Positions 1-6,604 of a stretch of 18,747 bases of DNA are shown here, in pieces. This DNA is from an uncultured Eubacteriales bacterium (GTDB lineage: Bacteria; Bacillota; Clostridia; Oscillospirales; CAG-272): positions 1 through 18,747 of the forward strand of contig CATYXQ010000037.1 of assembly GCA_958414825.1 (NCBI GenBank), given 5' to 3'. Made by a program: the position numbers and the translations under genes. The notes beneath the pieces were generated by a model. It ran no database searches. It had not been told where the DNA came from and worked only from the letters and a program-made list of their open reading frames with translations. Each line of letters opens with the position of its first letter. Within the stretch, counting starts at the first letter, position 1.

Positions 1-83
1 TGAAGCAATATGGCAACCGTCTGCTCAGTGTAAAGCCTGTCATTTGGTATGCGAATCGTAGGCACAACCGCCACCCGTCTCAT
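1..83 (-). CDS. nadK: Probable NAD kinase, N-terminal fragment cut by window edge
   Basis: Partial gene: only the first 27 codons are inside the window. The peptide begins MRRVAVVPTIRIPNDR and continues off the edge. The pattern (short basic start, beta-strand VAVVPT, then a charged turn and a helix) resembles the start of bacterial NAD kinases, which make NADP from NAD with ATP. In many Clostridia nadK follows tlyA, so position supports the call. The ATG at 81-83 is preceded by GAGGTG four bases upstream; an in-frame ATG 12 bases further upstream has no comparable ribosome-binding site. The start lies 16 bases after the tlyA stop, so it is most likely the next gene of the same operon. The identification rests on context and a short peptide and could be wrong. 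Confidence 0.45.
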   Translation of the reverse strand, partial: MRRVAVVPTIRIPNDRLYTEQTVAILL

Positions 84-99
84 ATTGCACCTCATAAAT

Positions 100-888
100 T
101 TATTTTTGTCCGACCGTTTGCAAAATCAAATCGTCCAATGCCCCTGAAACAGCCGGCAAAGCATCGCCCTTTGAAAAGCAGGAAAGATATTCTATATTTC
201 CGTCCCCGCCGGTAATCGGAGACGCCGTCAGTCCGCAAAAAGCGAACCCGCTCTCCGCCGCCGAAGCCAAAACCTTTTGAATGGCAAAAACACGCGCCGC
301 CGCCGAGCGCACAATGCCGCCTTTTCCGATATATTCGCGTCCCGCCTCAAATTGCGGCTTAATCAGGCTGACCAGTACAGAGCGCGGCGCCAAAACGCGC
401 GCCGCCGCCGGCAAAATCAGCGTTTGAGAAATAAAGGAAACATCCATCACCGCAAATGTGGGCGTTTTCGGAAAATCTTTCGGATCAAGCAGACGCGCAT
501 TGTATTTTTCCATGGAAATCACGCGCGCATCCCGCAAAAGCTTTTCGGCAAGCTGTCCGGACCCCGAATCCACCGCATACACAAGCCGTGCGCCGCGCTC
601 TAAAAGATATTCGGTAAATCCGCCGGTTGACGCGCCGATGTCCAGCGCCGTGCAGCCGTCCGCCGAAAGCGAAAAGGCTTCAAACGCAGCTTTCAGCTTC
701 AGCGCGCCGCGGCTCACATAATCAAACGGCGTGCCTCTCACCTCGATCACATCGGTATCCGAAACCGCCTGCGCAGCTTTTTTAGCAGGTATACCGCCGC
801 AGAAAACGCAGCCGGAATCAACCAACAGCTTGGCGCGCTGTCGGCTGAGAGCATACCCATGTTCCACCAAAAATGCATCCAGCCGCAT
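100..888 (-). CDS. tlyA: TlyA/YqxC-family RNA 2'-O-methyltransferase
   Basis: 262-residue protein with an N-terminal S4 RNA-binding domain (about residues 1-60) and an FtsJ/RrmJ-type SAM-dependent methyltransferase domain. Visible motifs are SRGALKL (about 59-65, candidate catalytic Lys), the SAM-binding motif ALDIGASTGGFTE (81-93), MDVSFIS (about 148-154) and LIKPQFE (about 175-181). Family members methylate the ribose of rRNA cytidines; older annotations call them hemolysin A, which probably does not describe the role. Length and domain order are normal for the family. The ATG at 886-888 shares one base with the ispA stop (TGATG). An alternative TTG one codon upstream is possible. There is no clear ribosome-binding site, so translation is probably coupled to ispA. 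Confidence 0.93.
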   Translation of the reverse strand: MRLDAFLVEHGYALSRQRAKLLVDSGCVFCGGIPAKKAAQAVSDTDVIEVRGTPFDYVSRGALKLKAAFEAFSLSADGCTALDIGASTGGFTEYLLERGARLVYAVDSGSGQLAEKLLRDARVISMEKYNARLLDPKDFPKTPTFAVMDVSFISQTLILPAAARVLAPRSVLVSLIKPQFEAGREYIGKGGIVRSAAARVFAIQKVLASAAESGFAFCGLTASPITGGDGNIEYLSCFSKGDALPAVSGALDDLILQTVGQK

Positions 889-1763
889 CAATTTTTTCGA
901 AAAAGCAGATATTCCGGCAGAGCACAGAGCATCTCCGCCCCCGAATACCCGCGAATTGCCGAACAGGCTTCCTCAGACGCACGTTTTGCATACGCTTTGG
1001 CCTCTTTGACGCTCATAAAAGACAAAAAAGTCGTTTTTTGATTTTTCGCATCGCTTCCGATTGGCTTTCCAAGCACTTCTGTCGTCGAAGTTGCGTCTAA
1101 AATATCATCTACAATCTGAAAGGCCAAACCGATTTTTTCCCCATAAAGTCCCGCAGCCCTCAGCGCGGATGAATCTTGGCCGGCAGCGGTTACGCCAAGC
1201 TGCGCGGCGGCGCGCATAAGCGCCCCGGTCTTATAAGCCTGAAGCTGCAAAAGGCGTTCAAACGGAATCTGTTTTGCTTCGCTTTCCATGTCGAGCATCT
1301 GCCCCTCGCACATTCCGTCAGCGCCAGCCGCCTCGGTCAAAATCCGCACTGCTTGCACTCTCGCCTCAGCGCTTTGTCCCGGCGCCGACGCCGCAAAAGA
1401 CAAAGCGGAAAAAATCAATGCGTCTCCCGCAAGCAGTGCCTGCGCCTCGCCGAATTTTTTGTGACAGGTCGGCAAGCCGCGCCGCAAATCGTCGTTATCC
1501 ATACACGGCAAATCATCGTGAATCAGTGAAAAATTATGCACCATTTCAATCGCACAGGCATACGGCAGCGCGCTCTCTGCCGGCGCGCCGAAAAGCCGAC
1601 AAAATTCAAGTGTTAAAAACGGGCGAATCCGTTTACCACCGTTTGTAACGCTGTACGCCATCGCCTGATACAACTCCGTTTCACTGCGGCTTGCAAAATA
1701 GTCGGCAAGCGCATCGGACACAAGCTTTGTATTTTCAGAAATCCGGCTTTGAAGCGCTTCCAT
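888..1763 (-). CDS. ispA: Polyprenyl synthetase, farnesyl diphosphate synthase type
   Basis: 291-residue all-helical trans-prenyltransferase that condenses IPP with DMAPP/GPP to give farnesyl diphosphate for undecaprenyl and quinone precursors. The first Asp-rich motif is DDLPCMD (83-89), followed by DDLRRG. The second is FQIVDDILD (216-224). GGKRIRP (42-48) is the substrate-binding motif. The residues before the first Asp motif (HNFSLIH, with an aromatic at position -5) fit bacterial FPP synthases. Its ATG shares one base with the xseB stop (TAATG), and GGGAGG lies 8 bases upstream of the start, inside xseB. The xseA-xseB-ispA order is widely conserved in Firmicutes. Exact chain length cannot be proved from sequence. 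Confidence 0.95.
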   Translation of the reverse strand: MEALQSRISENTKLVSDALADYFASRSETELYQAMAYSVTNGGKRIRPFLTLEFCRLFGAPAESALPYACAIEMVHNFSLIHDDLPCMDNDDLRRGLPTCHKKFGEAQALLAGDALIFSALSFAASAPGQSAEARVQAVRILTEAAGADGMCEGQMLDMESEAKQIPFERLLQLQAYKTGALMRAAAQLGVTAAGQDSSALRAAGLYGEKIGLAFQIVDDILDATSTTEVLGKPIGSDAKNQKTTFLSFMSVKEAKAYAKRASEEACSAIRGYSGAEMLCALPEYLLFRKN

Positions 1764-1996
1764 TACCGTCCGCCTCCCGAAAAATCGGTTTCGTTCATCT
1801 CGCCGTTTTCTCCGGCAGACAGAATTTTCACCTTTTGCTCGGCGCTTTCAAGCTTTGTATTGCAAAGCTTGACCAATCCGATTCCCTCTTCAAACAGCCC
1901 AAGAGACTGATCCAATCCCTCACCGCCGTTTTCAAGCATACGCACGATTTCTTCAAGCCGCGCCATAGCCGCCTCAAACGTCATATTCTCTGCCAT
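1763..1996 (-). CDS. xseB: Exodeoxyribonuclease VII small subunit
   Basis: 77-residue helical-hairpin protein beginning MAENMTFEAAMARLEEIV, with the family signature LEEIVRMLENG and the stretch LFEEGIGLVKLCNTKL. It assembles with XseA into exonuclease VII, which degrades single-stranded DNA to oligonucleotides. The open frame extends 42 codons further upstream, but the ATG at 1994-1996 is preceded by AAAGGAG at good spacing and matches family length (about 70-80 aa), so I chose it. The start lies inside the 3' end of xseA (23-base overlap), consistent with coupled synthesis of the two subunits. The C-terminal tail after about residue 60 is acidic and glycine-rich and looks disordered. Confidence 0.95.
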   Translation of the reverse strand: MAENMTFEAAMARLEEIVRMLENGGEGLDQSLGLFEEGIGLVKLCNTKLESAEQKVKILSAGENGEMNETDFSGGGR

Positions 1997-3254
1997 ATTC
2001 GTTCTCCTTTGAAGCAATAATCTCATCTGCGGTCGCACGCACAGCGCCGTCCCGTAAACGAACAAAAAACGGAGTGCCGACAGAAACATCCTCCACGGAG
2101 GAAACCAGTCTGCCGTCCCCAAGCGTCGTCACCGAATAGCCGCGCGTCAGGATTCCGAGCGGACTGAGCGCCTCAAGCTTGGCCGTATTCTGCGCCAAAC
2201 GGTGACGGATATCCGCAAGCGCTCCCGTAGCAGCCCCGTCCAGGCGCTGCCCAAGCAGCAGCAACCGCATTTTGCGATCCTCAAACATCCGCTCCGGATG
2301 CGCAAAAATCCCCTGTTTTTCATAAAAATCCAATACCTGACGGCCATGCGCCACCTGGCGGCTGACCAAAAGCGACATTCTGCCGATGATATTATCTATT
2401 TTATGCATCAACTCATGCGTCTCGGGCACAGCCAGTTCCGCCGCTGCGGAAGGCGTAGGCGCACGGCGATCTGCGACAAAATCACAGATGGTAAAATCAG
2501 TTTCATGGCCTACCGCTGAAATGACCGGGATCTTCGATGCGGCAAGCGTTCTGGCAAGCGTTTCATCGTTAAACGCCCAAAGATCCTCAATAGAACCGCC
2601 GCCGCGCCCAATGATAATTACATCTGCGCTTTTGGTGCGGTTAAAGTATTCCATTCCTGCAATCAGCGAGGGCGCCGCCTCAGCTCCCTGCACAAGCGCA
2701 GGATACAAAAGAACGCTCGCATAAGGGAACCGACGTCCCAAAATGTTGATAATATCCCGAATTGCCGCTCCGGTCGGAGACGTAATAACGCCGATTCGTG
2801 TCGGAATTTTCGGAAGCGGCCGTTTGCGCGATTCATCAAACAATCCCTCGGCAGCCAGCTTCTTTTTCAGTTGCTCAAACGCAAAGTACAAAGCGCCGAT
2901 ACCGTCCGGCTGCATACTGTCGCAATAGAGTTGATACTGCCCGTCGCGCGGGAACACCGAAACCCGTCCGCGCGCCAAAATCTTCATGCCGTTTTCGGGA
3001 ACAAACGCAAGCTTTGAAGCGGAAGAACGAAACATAACCGCCCGGATCAGCGCGCCCTCGTCTTTAATTGTAAAATAAAAATGCCCGGTTTTATAGTGAT
3101 TGGTGAAATTGGAAATTTCCCCTTTAACCAAAACGTGGGAAAGAAAGGCGTCTGCGTCCATCCGCGTGCGAATATACTCATTCAACTGCGTGACCGTAAC
3201 CGCGTTGCCGTCCGCCGCCGCAGGAAGCGAAAACAGATCGTCAAATGCATCCAT
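1974..3254 (-). CDS. xseA: Exodeoxyribonuclease VII large subunit
   Basis: 426-residue catalytic subunit of exonuclease VII. An N-terminal OB-fold (about residues 18-112) binds single-stranded DNA; the nuclease domain follows from about 125. Family motifs present are RIGVITSPTGAAIRDI (153-168), IIIGRGGGSIEDLWAFNDE (213-231), SAVGHETDFT (246-255) and DRRAPTPSAAAE (262-273). It is at the short end of the family's usual 400-450 residues but complete. The ATG directly abuts the TAG of the upstream Kae1-like gene with no spacer, and GGGAGG lies about 9 bases upstream inside that gene. It works with XseB, whose gene overlaps its 3' end. Confidence 0.96.
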   Translation of the reverse strand: MDAFDDLFSLPAAADGNAVTVTQLNEYIRTRMDADAFLSHVLVKGEISNFTNHYKTGHFYFTIKDEGALIRAVMFRSSASKLAFVPENGMKILARGRVSVFPRDGQYQLYCDSMQPDGIGALYFAFEQLKKKLAAEGLFDESRKRPLPKIPTRIGVITSPTGAAIRDIINILGRRFPYASVLLYPALVQGAEAAPSLIAGMEYFNRTKSADVIIIGRGGGSIEDLWAFNDETLARTLAASKIPVISAVGHETDFTICDFVADRRAPTPSAAAELAVPETHELMHKIDNIIGRMSLLVSRQVAHGRQVLDFYEKQGIFAHPERMFEDRKMRLLLLGQRLDGAATGALADIRHRLAQNTAKLEALSPLGILTRGYSVTTLGDGRLVSSVEDVSVGTPFFVRLRDGAVRATADEIIASKENEYGREYDV

Positions 3255-4208
3255 CTATGTTTCCTCCCTCTGCTGATATGTACGCCGGGCGAGTTCGGCA
3301 ATCCCCACCGCATTATCTGCGGCAAGCGCCGGTTCGGCAAAATAGGTTTTGCCAAGCGGTGCAAGTACGGCGCGCAGCCGCTGATTGCTCATAACCCCGC
3401 CGCCGAAAAGAATTGGAAGATTGCCAAAGCGCTCCCGTGCCGCGCACGCCATTTCAAACAAAGTACGGCCGATAAAATCCAGTATAAAAGCGCTTGTCAT
3501 CTCTTGACTTTTACTTTCGCGATACAGTTTTTCCGACAGATTCTGAAGTCCCGAAAAATTACAGCGCAGACCGTCGGTACTGATTTTCGCATACGGCAAT
3601 TTTCCCGAAAATTTATTGGCGGCGGCTTCCAACATGCGCCCGCTGGGAAACGGAATGCCCATCATTACGCCCGCGCGGTCAATCGCCTGCCCCGCGCTCA
3701 AATCCATGGTTCCGCCGATGACCTCGGTATCAAATCCGCCGGACGCCGATGTGCATTTCAAGATCTCGGTCGTTCCGCCTGAAACATGAAACGCGAGAAA
3801 GGTCTCTTTTGTAATCTCCCAGGCGTTTTGCGAAAGCAGCGCCGCCGCAAGATGTCCGCACTGATGGGAATACGCATACACTGGCAGCCCCCGTGCCGCC
3901 GCAAAAGCATGTGCCGCCGCCTCCCCGCACAAAAAACAGGGCATATACGACTTTTCCGCGTTTCTCGGCTTTACACTGCATCCGACCGCCGTCGGAGTGC
4001 AGTCTCCAAGCGCTTTTGCCGCCTCATCAAGCACGCCCGGCAGTTGTTTTACATGGGCAAACACCGCGTCGCTCTGACGCAAGCCGCATTTTCCCTCTCC
4101 GACCGGCAAAAGCCGACGCACATTAGCAAGTACACGGCCGTCTTCATCTACAAGCCCGACCGAAGTCGTATAATTACTGGTATCCACGCCGACAAAACAG
4201 CAGTTCAT
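3255..4208 (-). CDS. Kae1/TsaD-like (M22 family) ASKHA-fold protein
   Basis: 317-residue protein of the Kae1/TsaD/YgjD superfamily (ASKHA ATPase fold). It starts with a phosphate-1-type loop VGVDTSNYTTSVGL (6-19). It carries the metal-binding H-x3-H motif (SHQCGH; H115 and H119), the nucleotide-binding segment HVSGGTTEI (141-149), LSAGQAIDRAG and a C-terminal GGGVMSNQRLR. True TsaD, which makes the t6A tRNA modification, is usually somewhat longer (about 335-345 aa). A shorter second paralog between nusB and xseA is characteristic of Clostridia and is often annotated as peptidase M22 or O-sialoglycoprotein endopeptidase; its function is not established to my knowledge. The start overlaps the nusB stop by 4 bases (ATGA). 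I cannot exclude that it is the only TsaD of this organism. Confidence 0.85.
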   Translation of the reverse strand: MNCCFVGVDTSNYTTSVGLVDEDGRVLANVRRLLPVGEGKCGLRQSDAVFAHVKQLPGVLDEAAKALGDCTPTAVGCSVKPRNAEKSYMPCFLCGEAAAHAFAAARGLPVYAYSHQCGHLAAALLSQNAWEITKETFLAFHVSGGTTEILKCTSASGGFDTEVIGGTMDLSAGQAIDRAGVMMGIPFPSGRMLEAAANKFSGKLPYAKISTDGLRCNFSGLQNLSEKLYRESKSQEMTSAFILDFIGRTLFEMACAARERFGNLPILFGGGVMSNQRLRAVLAPLGKTYFAEPALAADNAVGIAELARRTYQQREET

Positions 4209-4609
4209 CTGCCAAGTTCCTCTTTTACCGCATTCAAAATTCCGTTGACAAAGGCTCGCGCCTTTTCATCGTCATAGCGTTTGGTCAATTCCACAGCCTC
4301 GTTGATCGAAATATTCGACGGCATAGAATCAATATACAGCATTTCATAAATTGAAATACGCATAGCGGATTTCGCCACTCTGGAAATGCGGGACATCGAT
4401 CTGCCCCGGGCGTATTTCTCAATATAGGCGTCAATCTCCGATTTTTTTTCCAAAACGCCGAAAAAAATCGTCTTTATATATTCATTTTCTTCCAGTTCCC
4501 GCGCGGCAAGCGCCGTTTCGTACAGTTCGTTTTTATCCTCGTACAGCCCGAATTCATTCTCAAAAAGCAATCCGAATACCGCTTCTCTGGACTCCCGTCT
4601 GTTCAGCAT
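4205..4609 (-). CDS. nusB: Transcription antitermination factor NusB
   Basis: 134-residue helical RNA-binding protein. It begins MLNRRESREAVFGLLFENEF, the usual NusB start, and ends with the conserved region MRISIYEMLYIDSMPSNISI / NEAVELTKRYDDEKARAFVNGIL. With NusE/S10 it binds boxA RNA and promotes antitermination in rRNA operons. I chose the ATG at 4607-4609 because GGGGAA lies five bases upstream; an in-frame ATG at 4619-4621 has no ribosome-binding site. It is the first gene of the minus-strand operon, about 30 bases downstream of the predicted transcription start, and its stop overlaps the start of the Kae1-like gene. Confidence 0.93.
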   Translation of the reverse strand: MLNRRESREAVFGLLFENEFGLYEDKNELYETALAARELEENEYIKTIFFGVLEKKSEIDAYIEKYARGRSMSRISRVAKSAMRISIYEMLYIDSMPSNISINEAVELTKRYDDEKARAFVNGILNAVKEELGR

Positions 4610-4645
4610 ATCGTTCCCCATTCATAATTTTTGAAACATATGTAT

Positions 4646-4674
4646 ATTATATAATATTGAACAGATAATGTCAA
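4646..4674 (-). promoter_or_regulatory. Consensus sigma-A promoter of the nusB operon
   Basis: On the minus strand TTGACA (4669-4674) and TATAAT (4646-4651) are separated by exactly 17 bases: a perfect match to the vegetative consensus. The transcription start should fall near 4639, giving a leader of about 30 bases before nusB. No operator-like dyad is obvious, which suggests strong constitutive expression. Confidence 0.85.
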
Positions 4675-4743
4675 TCCGCAAATGCGCGACGTTACAACAT
4701 TCGTTCCCTGTTCTGCGCTGTCAACGGGAACAGCAAATTCGTA

Positions 4744-4772
4744 TTGAAATTTTGATAAAAATGTGTTATGCT
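4744..4772 (+). promoter_or_regulatory. Sigma-A promoter for the membrane protein gene
   Basis: TTGAAA (4744-4749), a 17-base spacer and TATGCT (4767-4772). The predicted start near 4779 excludes the upstream ATG at 4775 as the translation start and supports the ATG at 4805. It is divergent from the nusB promoter; the -35 boxes are about 70 bases apart. Confidence 0.6.
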
Positions 4773-4804
4773 AAATGCAAATCGTGTTTTGCGGGGTATC
4801 TTCT

Positions 4805-5227
4805 ATGCTACAAAAAATCAAGCATACGCTGACACTGGCCTGTATATTGTTTACTGCGTCCGTATTTTTGCTTTATGCAGCCGGGCTTGCTTTAGTAGGC
4901 GCCACCATTGCATTTACGCTGGAGGCGCTCATTCTGTTGTTTGCGCTCTGTATTCTGATCGCGCTGTGCAGCCGCATTCTGCATATCAAATCGCTGTCGC
5001 TGCCGATCCGCATTTTAATCCACTATATCCTAATCCTTGCGTCGGCATTTTTTATATTCGCTTTCATCGGCGGTTTTGTTCAAAGCGCCGCAAGCGCGCT
5101 GATTGCTTTTTTCTTCGTCACGCTTGTTTACGCCGTATTTGCCGTTATATTTGCGACTCTTGAACAAAAGAAACGCCGCAGCGCCCAGGATCAAAAAAGC
5201 TATCAAAGTATTTTCAAAAGCAAGTAA
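4805..5227 (+). CDS. Small four-helix membrane protein (DUF3021-like), function unknown
   Basis: 140-residue integral membrane protein. Four hydrophobic segments lie at about residues 8-30, 33-54, 67-90 and 94-118, followed by a basic tail (LEQKKRRSAQDQKSYQSIFKSK) that should be cytoplasmic. The arrangement, and the segment LPIRILIHYILIL before helix 3, resemble small DUF3021-type membrane proteins, but I do not recognise the family with certainty. The frame is open 10 codons further upstream, but that region overlaps the promoter, so ATG 4805 is preferred; the preceding GCGGGG is only a weak ribosome-binding site. No terminator is seen directly after it, so transcripts may run into the SGNH gene 53 bases downstream. 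Confidence 0.7.
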   Translation: MLQKIKHTLTLACILFTASVFLLYAAGLALVGATIAFTLEALILLFALCILIALCSRILHIKSLSLPIRILIHYILILASAFFIFAFIGGFVQSAASALIAFFFVTLVYAVFAVIFATLEQKKRRSAQDQKSYQSIFKSK

Positions 5228-5247
5228 TCTTTAAGAAAAGGACGTAA

Positions 5248-5280
5248 AAAGACACTCTTTTTGAATAAGCAGGTGTCTTT
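5248..5280 (+). promoter_or_regulatory. Hairpin covering the SGNH gene ribosome-binding site
   Basis: Perfect 8-base inverted repeat AAAGACAC (5248-5255) and GTGTCTTT (5273-5280) around a 17-base loop. The 3' arm ends on the base before the ATG of the SGNH gene and includes most of its only plausible Shine-Dalgarno (AGGTG, 5271-5275 region). If it forms in mRNA it would mask the start site. No U-run follows, so it is not a normal terminator. Confidence 0.45.
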
Positions 5281-6096
5281 ATGCAAAGGCTCATCTTTTC
5301 GCTGCGACGAAATATTGCGGTATTTGTATTGCTTTTGTTTTTTATCTCCGCTGCAGCATACACAAAACGCCTGTACGATCAACCCGTACAGGCGTTTTCT
5401 TTTGGGTACCGCCCCCAAAGCCCAACCGCAAACGCATACATGCCGGCAAATATGCACAATACAACCGAAGCGCTTCCATCCGCCGATGTTTTGCTGTGTG
5501 AAACGCAGCACGGCGGCGCCGAATATCTAAACAAAATCATTTTTATCGGCGATTCCCGCACGTACGGTCTCCAATATTTCGCCATGCTGGAGGGCGGAGC
5601 GGAAACAACCCAGGTATGGACGCCCAAAGGACGTACAATGTCTGTCTGGGATATGCAAAACCAGCGGATTCTCTATCCCGATACCGGGGTAGAAATGACT
5701 TGCGCGGAGGCCGCAGCGTTAAAGCAGCCTGAAATCATTCTCATCTCTCTGGGATTTAACGGCGTTGAAATTGTAGAGAAAGACTATTTTGTTTCAGAAT
5801 ATATAAAACTGGTTACTTCCATACAAAATGCAAGTCCGCAGACTAAAATCATTCTGCAGTCTATGTTTCCAGTCTGCCGAACTTACAAAAGCGCAAGCAA
5901 CGCCGCTATACGCGAGGGAAACAAATGGATTATCGAAACCGCAAAACGCTGCGGTGTCAAATATTTAAACACCCAGGAAGCCCTGACAGATGACGAAGGA
6001 TATCTGAAAGAAGAATATGCAAGCGACGGCTGCCACCTGACGCCGCTCGGTCTGGACGTCGAACTGAATTATATCTGTACACACAAGTTTGAGTGA
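5281..6096 (+). CDS. Membrane-anchored SGNH/GDSL-family hydrolase
   Basis: 271-residue protein. Residues 1-27 (basic LRR, then a hydrophobic run ending ISAAAY) form a signal anchor, so the rest is predicted extracytoplasmic. SGNH blocks: IIFIGDSRTYG (86-96) with nucleophile Ser92; ISLGFNGVE (155-163), with Asn160 in the usual block III position; and ASDGCHLTPLG (247-257), with Asp249 and His252 as the remaining catalytic residues. Such proteins are esterases or acyl-transfer partners acting on envelope glycans or lipids; the substrate is unknown. An in-frame TAA at 5266-5268 fixes the start at 5281. Oddly, codons 28-40 coincide with a perfect intrinsic-terminator hairpin. The lipoprotein gene follows immediately, and the two probably work together. 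Confidence 0.82.
   Translation: MQRLIFSLRRNIAVFVLLLFFISAAAYTKRLYDQPVQAFSFGYRPQSPTANAYMPANMHNTTEALPSADVLLCETQHGGAEYLNKIIFIGDSRTYGLQYFAMLEGGAETTQVWTPKGRTMSVWDMQNQRILYPDTGVEMTCAEAAALKQPEIILISLGFNGVEIVEKDYFVSEYIKLVTSIQNASPQTKIILQSMFPVCRTYKSASNAAIREGNKWIIETAKRCGVKYLNTQEALTDDEGYLKEEYASDGCHLTPLGLDVELNYICTHKFE
5364..5405 (+). terminator. Intrinsic terminator inside the SGNH coding region
   Basis: AAAACGCCTGTACG (5364-5377), a 7-base loop and CGTACAGGCGTTTT (5385-5398) form a perfect 14-bp stem that runs into TTTTCTTTT. It begins 83 bases after the ATG of the SGNH gene, within the stretch encoding the end of the signal anchor. Translating ribosomes would prevent folding, so it could terminate only untranslated transcripts. 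It may instead be the ordinary terminator of the upstream gene. Confidence 0.7.
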
Positions 6097-6104
6097 GGCT
6101 GTTT

Positions 6105-6572
6105 ATGCGTAAATTTATTTTGTTTTTTTTGACACTGTTCATGCTACTCCCCTCCTGTACAAAAATTCGCGATGACATTCCGATACAGCTTTTAGCGCAA
6201 AGCGTTGGAGAAGAAATAAAAGGATTTGAAAATATGGCGCAGGCCAGCCGGGATTACCTTGAATACTGCATGGGCGACCTTGAACCGTTTGAAGAATATA
6301 TCGTCCTGTATCCTTTTGCGGGAACCGAGTACAACGAGATCGGCATATTTAAAATACGCGCAGACATAGATAAACAAGAGGCGCAGACACGCCTTGAAAA
6401 GTATCTGACTTTTAAACGCAAAAACTGGGATACCCGTTACAAAGGCGATGAATTTGCAAAAATCGAAAACGCATCCGTTACATCGTGCGGACGATACGTC
6501 CTGTATGCCATTTTGGACGATGCGGAACGCGCCGCTGTCTCCAAACGATTCCAGGCAGAGATCAAAAAATGA
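6105..6572 (+). CDS. DUF4358-type lipoprotein
   Basis: 155-residue predicted lipoprotein. A basic start (MRK) and hydrophobic segment lead to the lipobox LLPSC, with the lipidated Cys at about residue 18. The mature part matches the DUF4358 pattern: NEIGIFKIRADIDKQEAQTR, a lysine-rich helix with LEKYLTFKRKNW, then IENASVTSCGRYVLYAILDDAE. The function of the family is unknown; in Firmicutes these genes often sit beside SGNH or MBOAT acyltransferase genes. The ATG at 6105 has GTGAGG upstream; a GTG four codons earlier overlaps the SGNH stop and is the alternative start. The gene ends inside the following terminator stem. Confidence 0.78.
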   Translation: MRKFILFFLTLFMLLPSCTKIRDDIPIQLLAQSVGEEIKGFENMAQASRDYLEYCMGDLEPFEEYIVLYPFAGTEYNEIGIFKIRADIDKQEAQTRLEKYLTFKRKNWDTRYKGDEFAKIENASVTSCGRYVLYAILDDAERAAVSKRFQAEIKK

Positions 6573-6593
6573 GCGGGTATTCCCGCTCATTTT
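6566..6593. terminator. Bidirectional intrinsic terminator
   Basis: AAAATGAGCGGG (6566-6577), loop TATT and CCCGCTCATTTT (6582-6593) form a perfect 12-bp stem with A-run and T-run flanks, so it can work on both strands. It lies between the convergent DUF4358 lipoprotein gene (whose TGA is in the left arm) and prs, which ends at 6605. Confidence 0.88.
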
Positions 6594-6604
6594 CAACTTC
6601 CATA

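Noticed and set aside
1997..2122. 42-codon N-terminal extension of XseB
   Set aside because: Overlaps xseA coding sequence, is absent from the family, and a good ribosome-binding site precedes the ATG at 1994-1996.
3081..3782. 233-codon open frame on the plus strand across xseA and the Kae1-like gene
   Set aside because: It spans the junction of two recognised minus-strand genes; the Arg/His/Ala-rich peptide shows no domain.
4775..4804. Ten-codon N-terminal extension of the four-helix membrane protein (MQIVFCGVSS)
   Set aside because: It would begin about two bases after the -10 box, upstream of the predicted transcription start; the ATG at 4805 is preferred.
5203..5511. 102-codon minus-strand frame opposite the SGNH gene start
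   Set aside because: Cys/Lys-rich shadow frame crossing a terminator hairpin and the end of the preceding gene; no ribosome-binding site.
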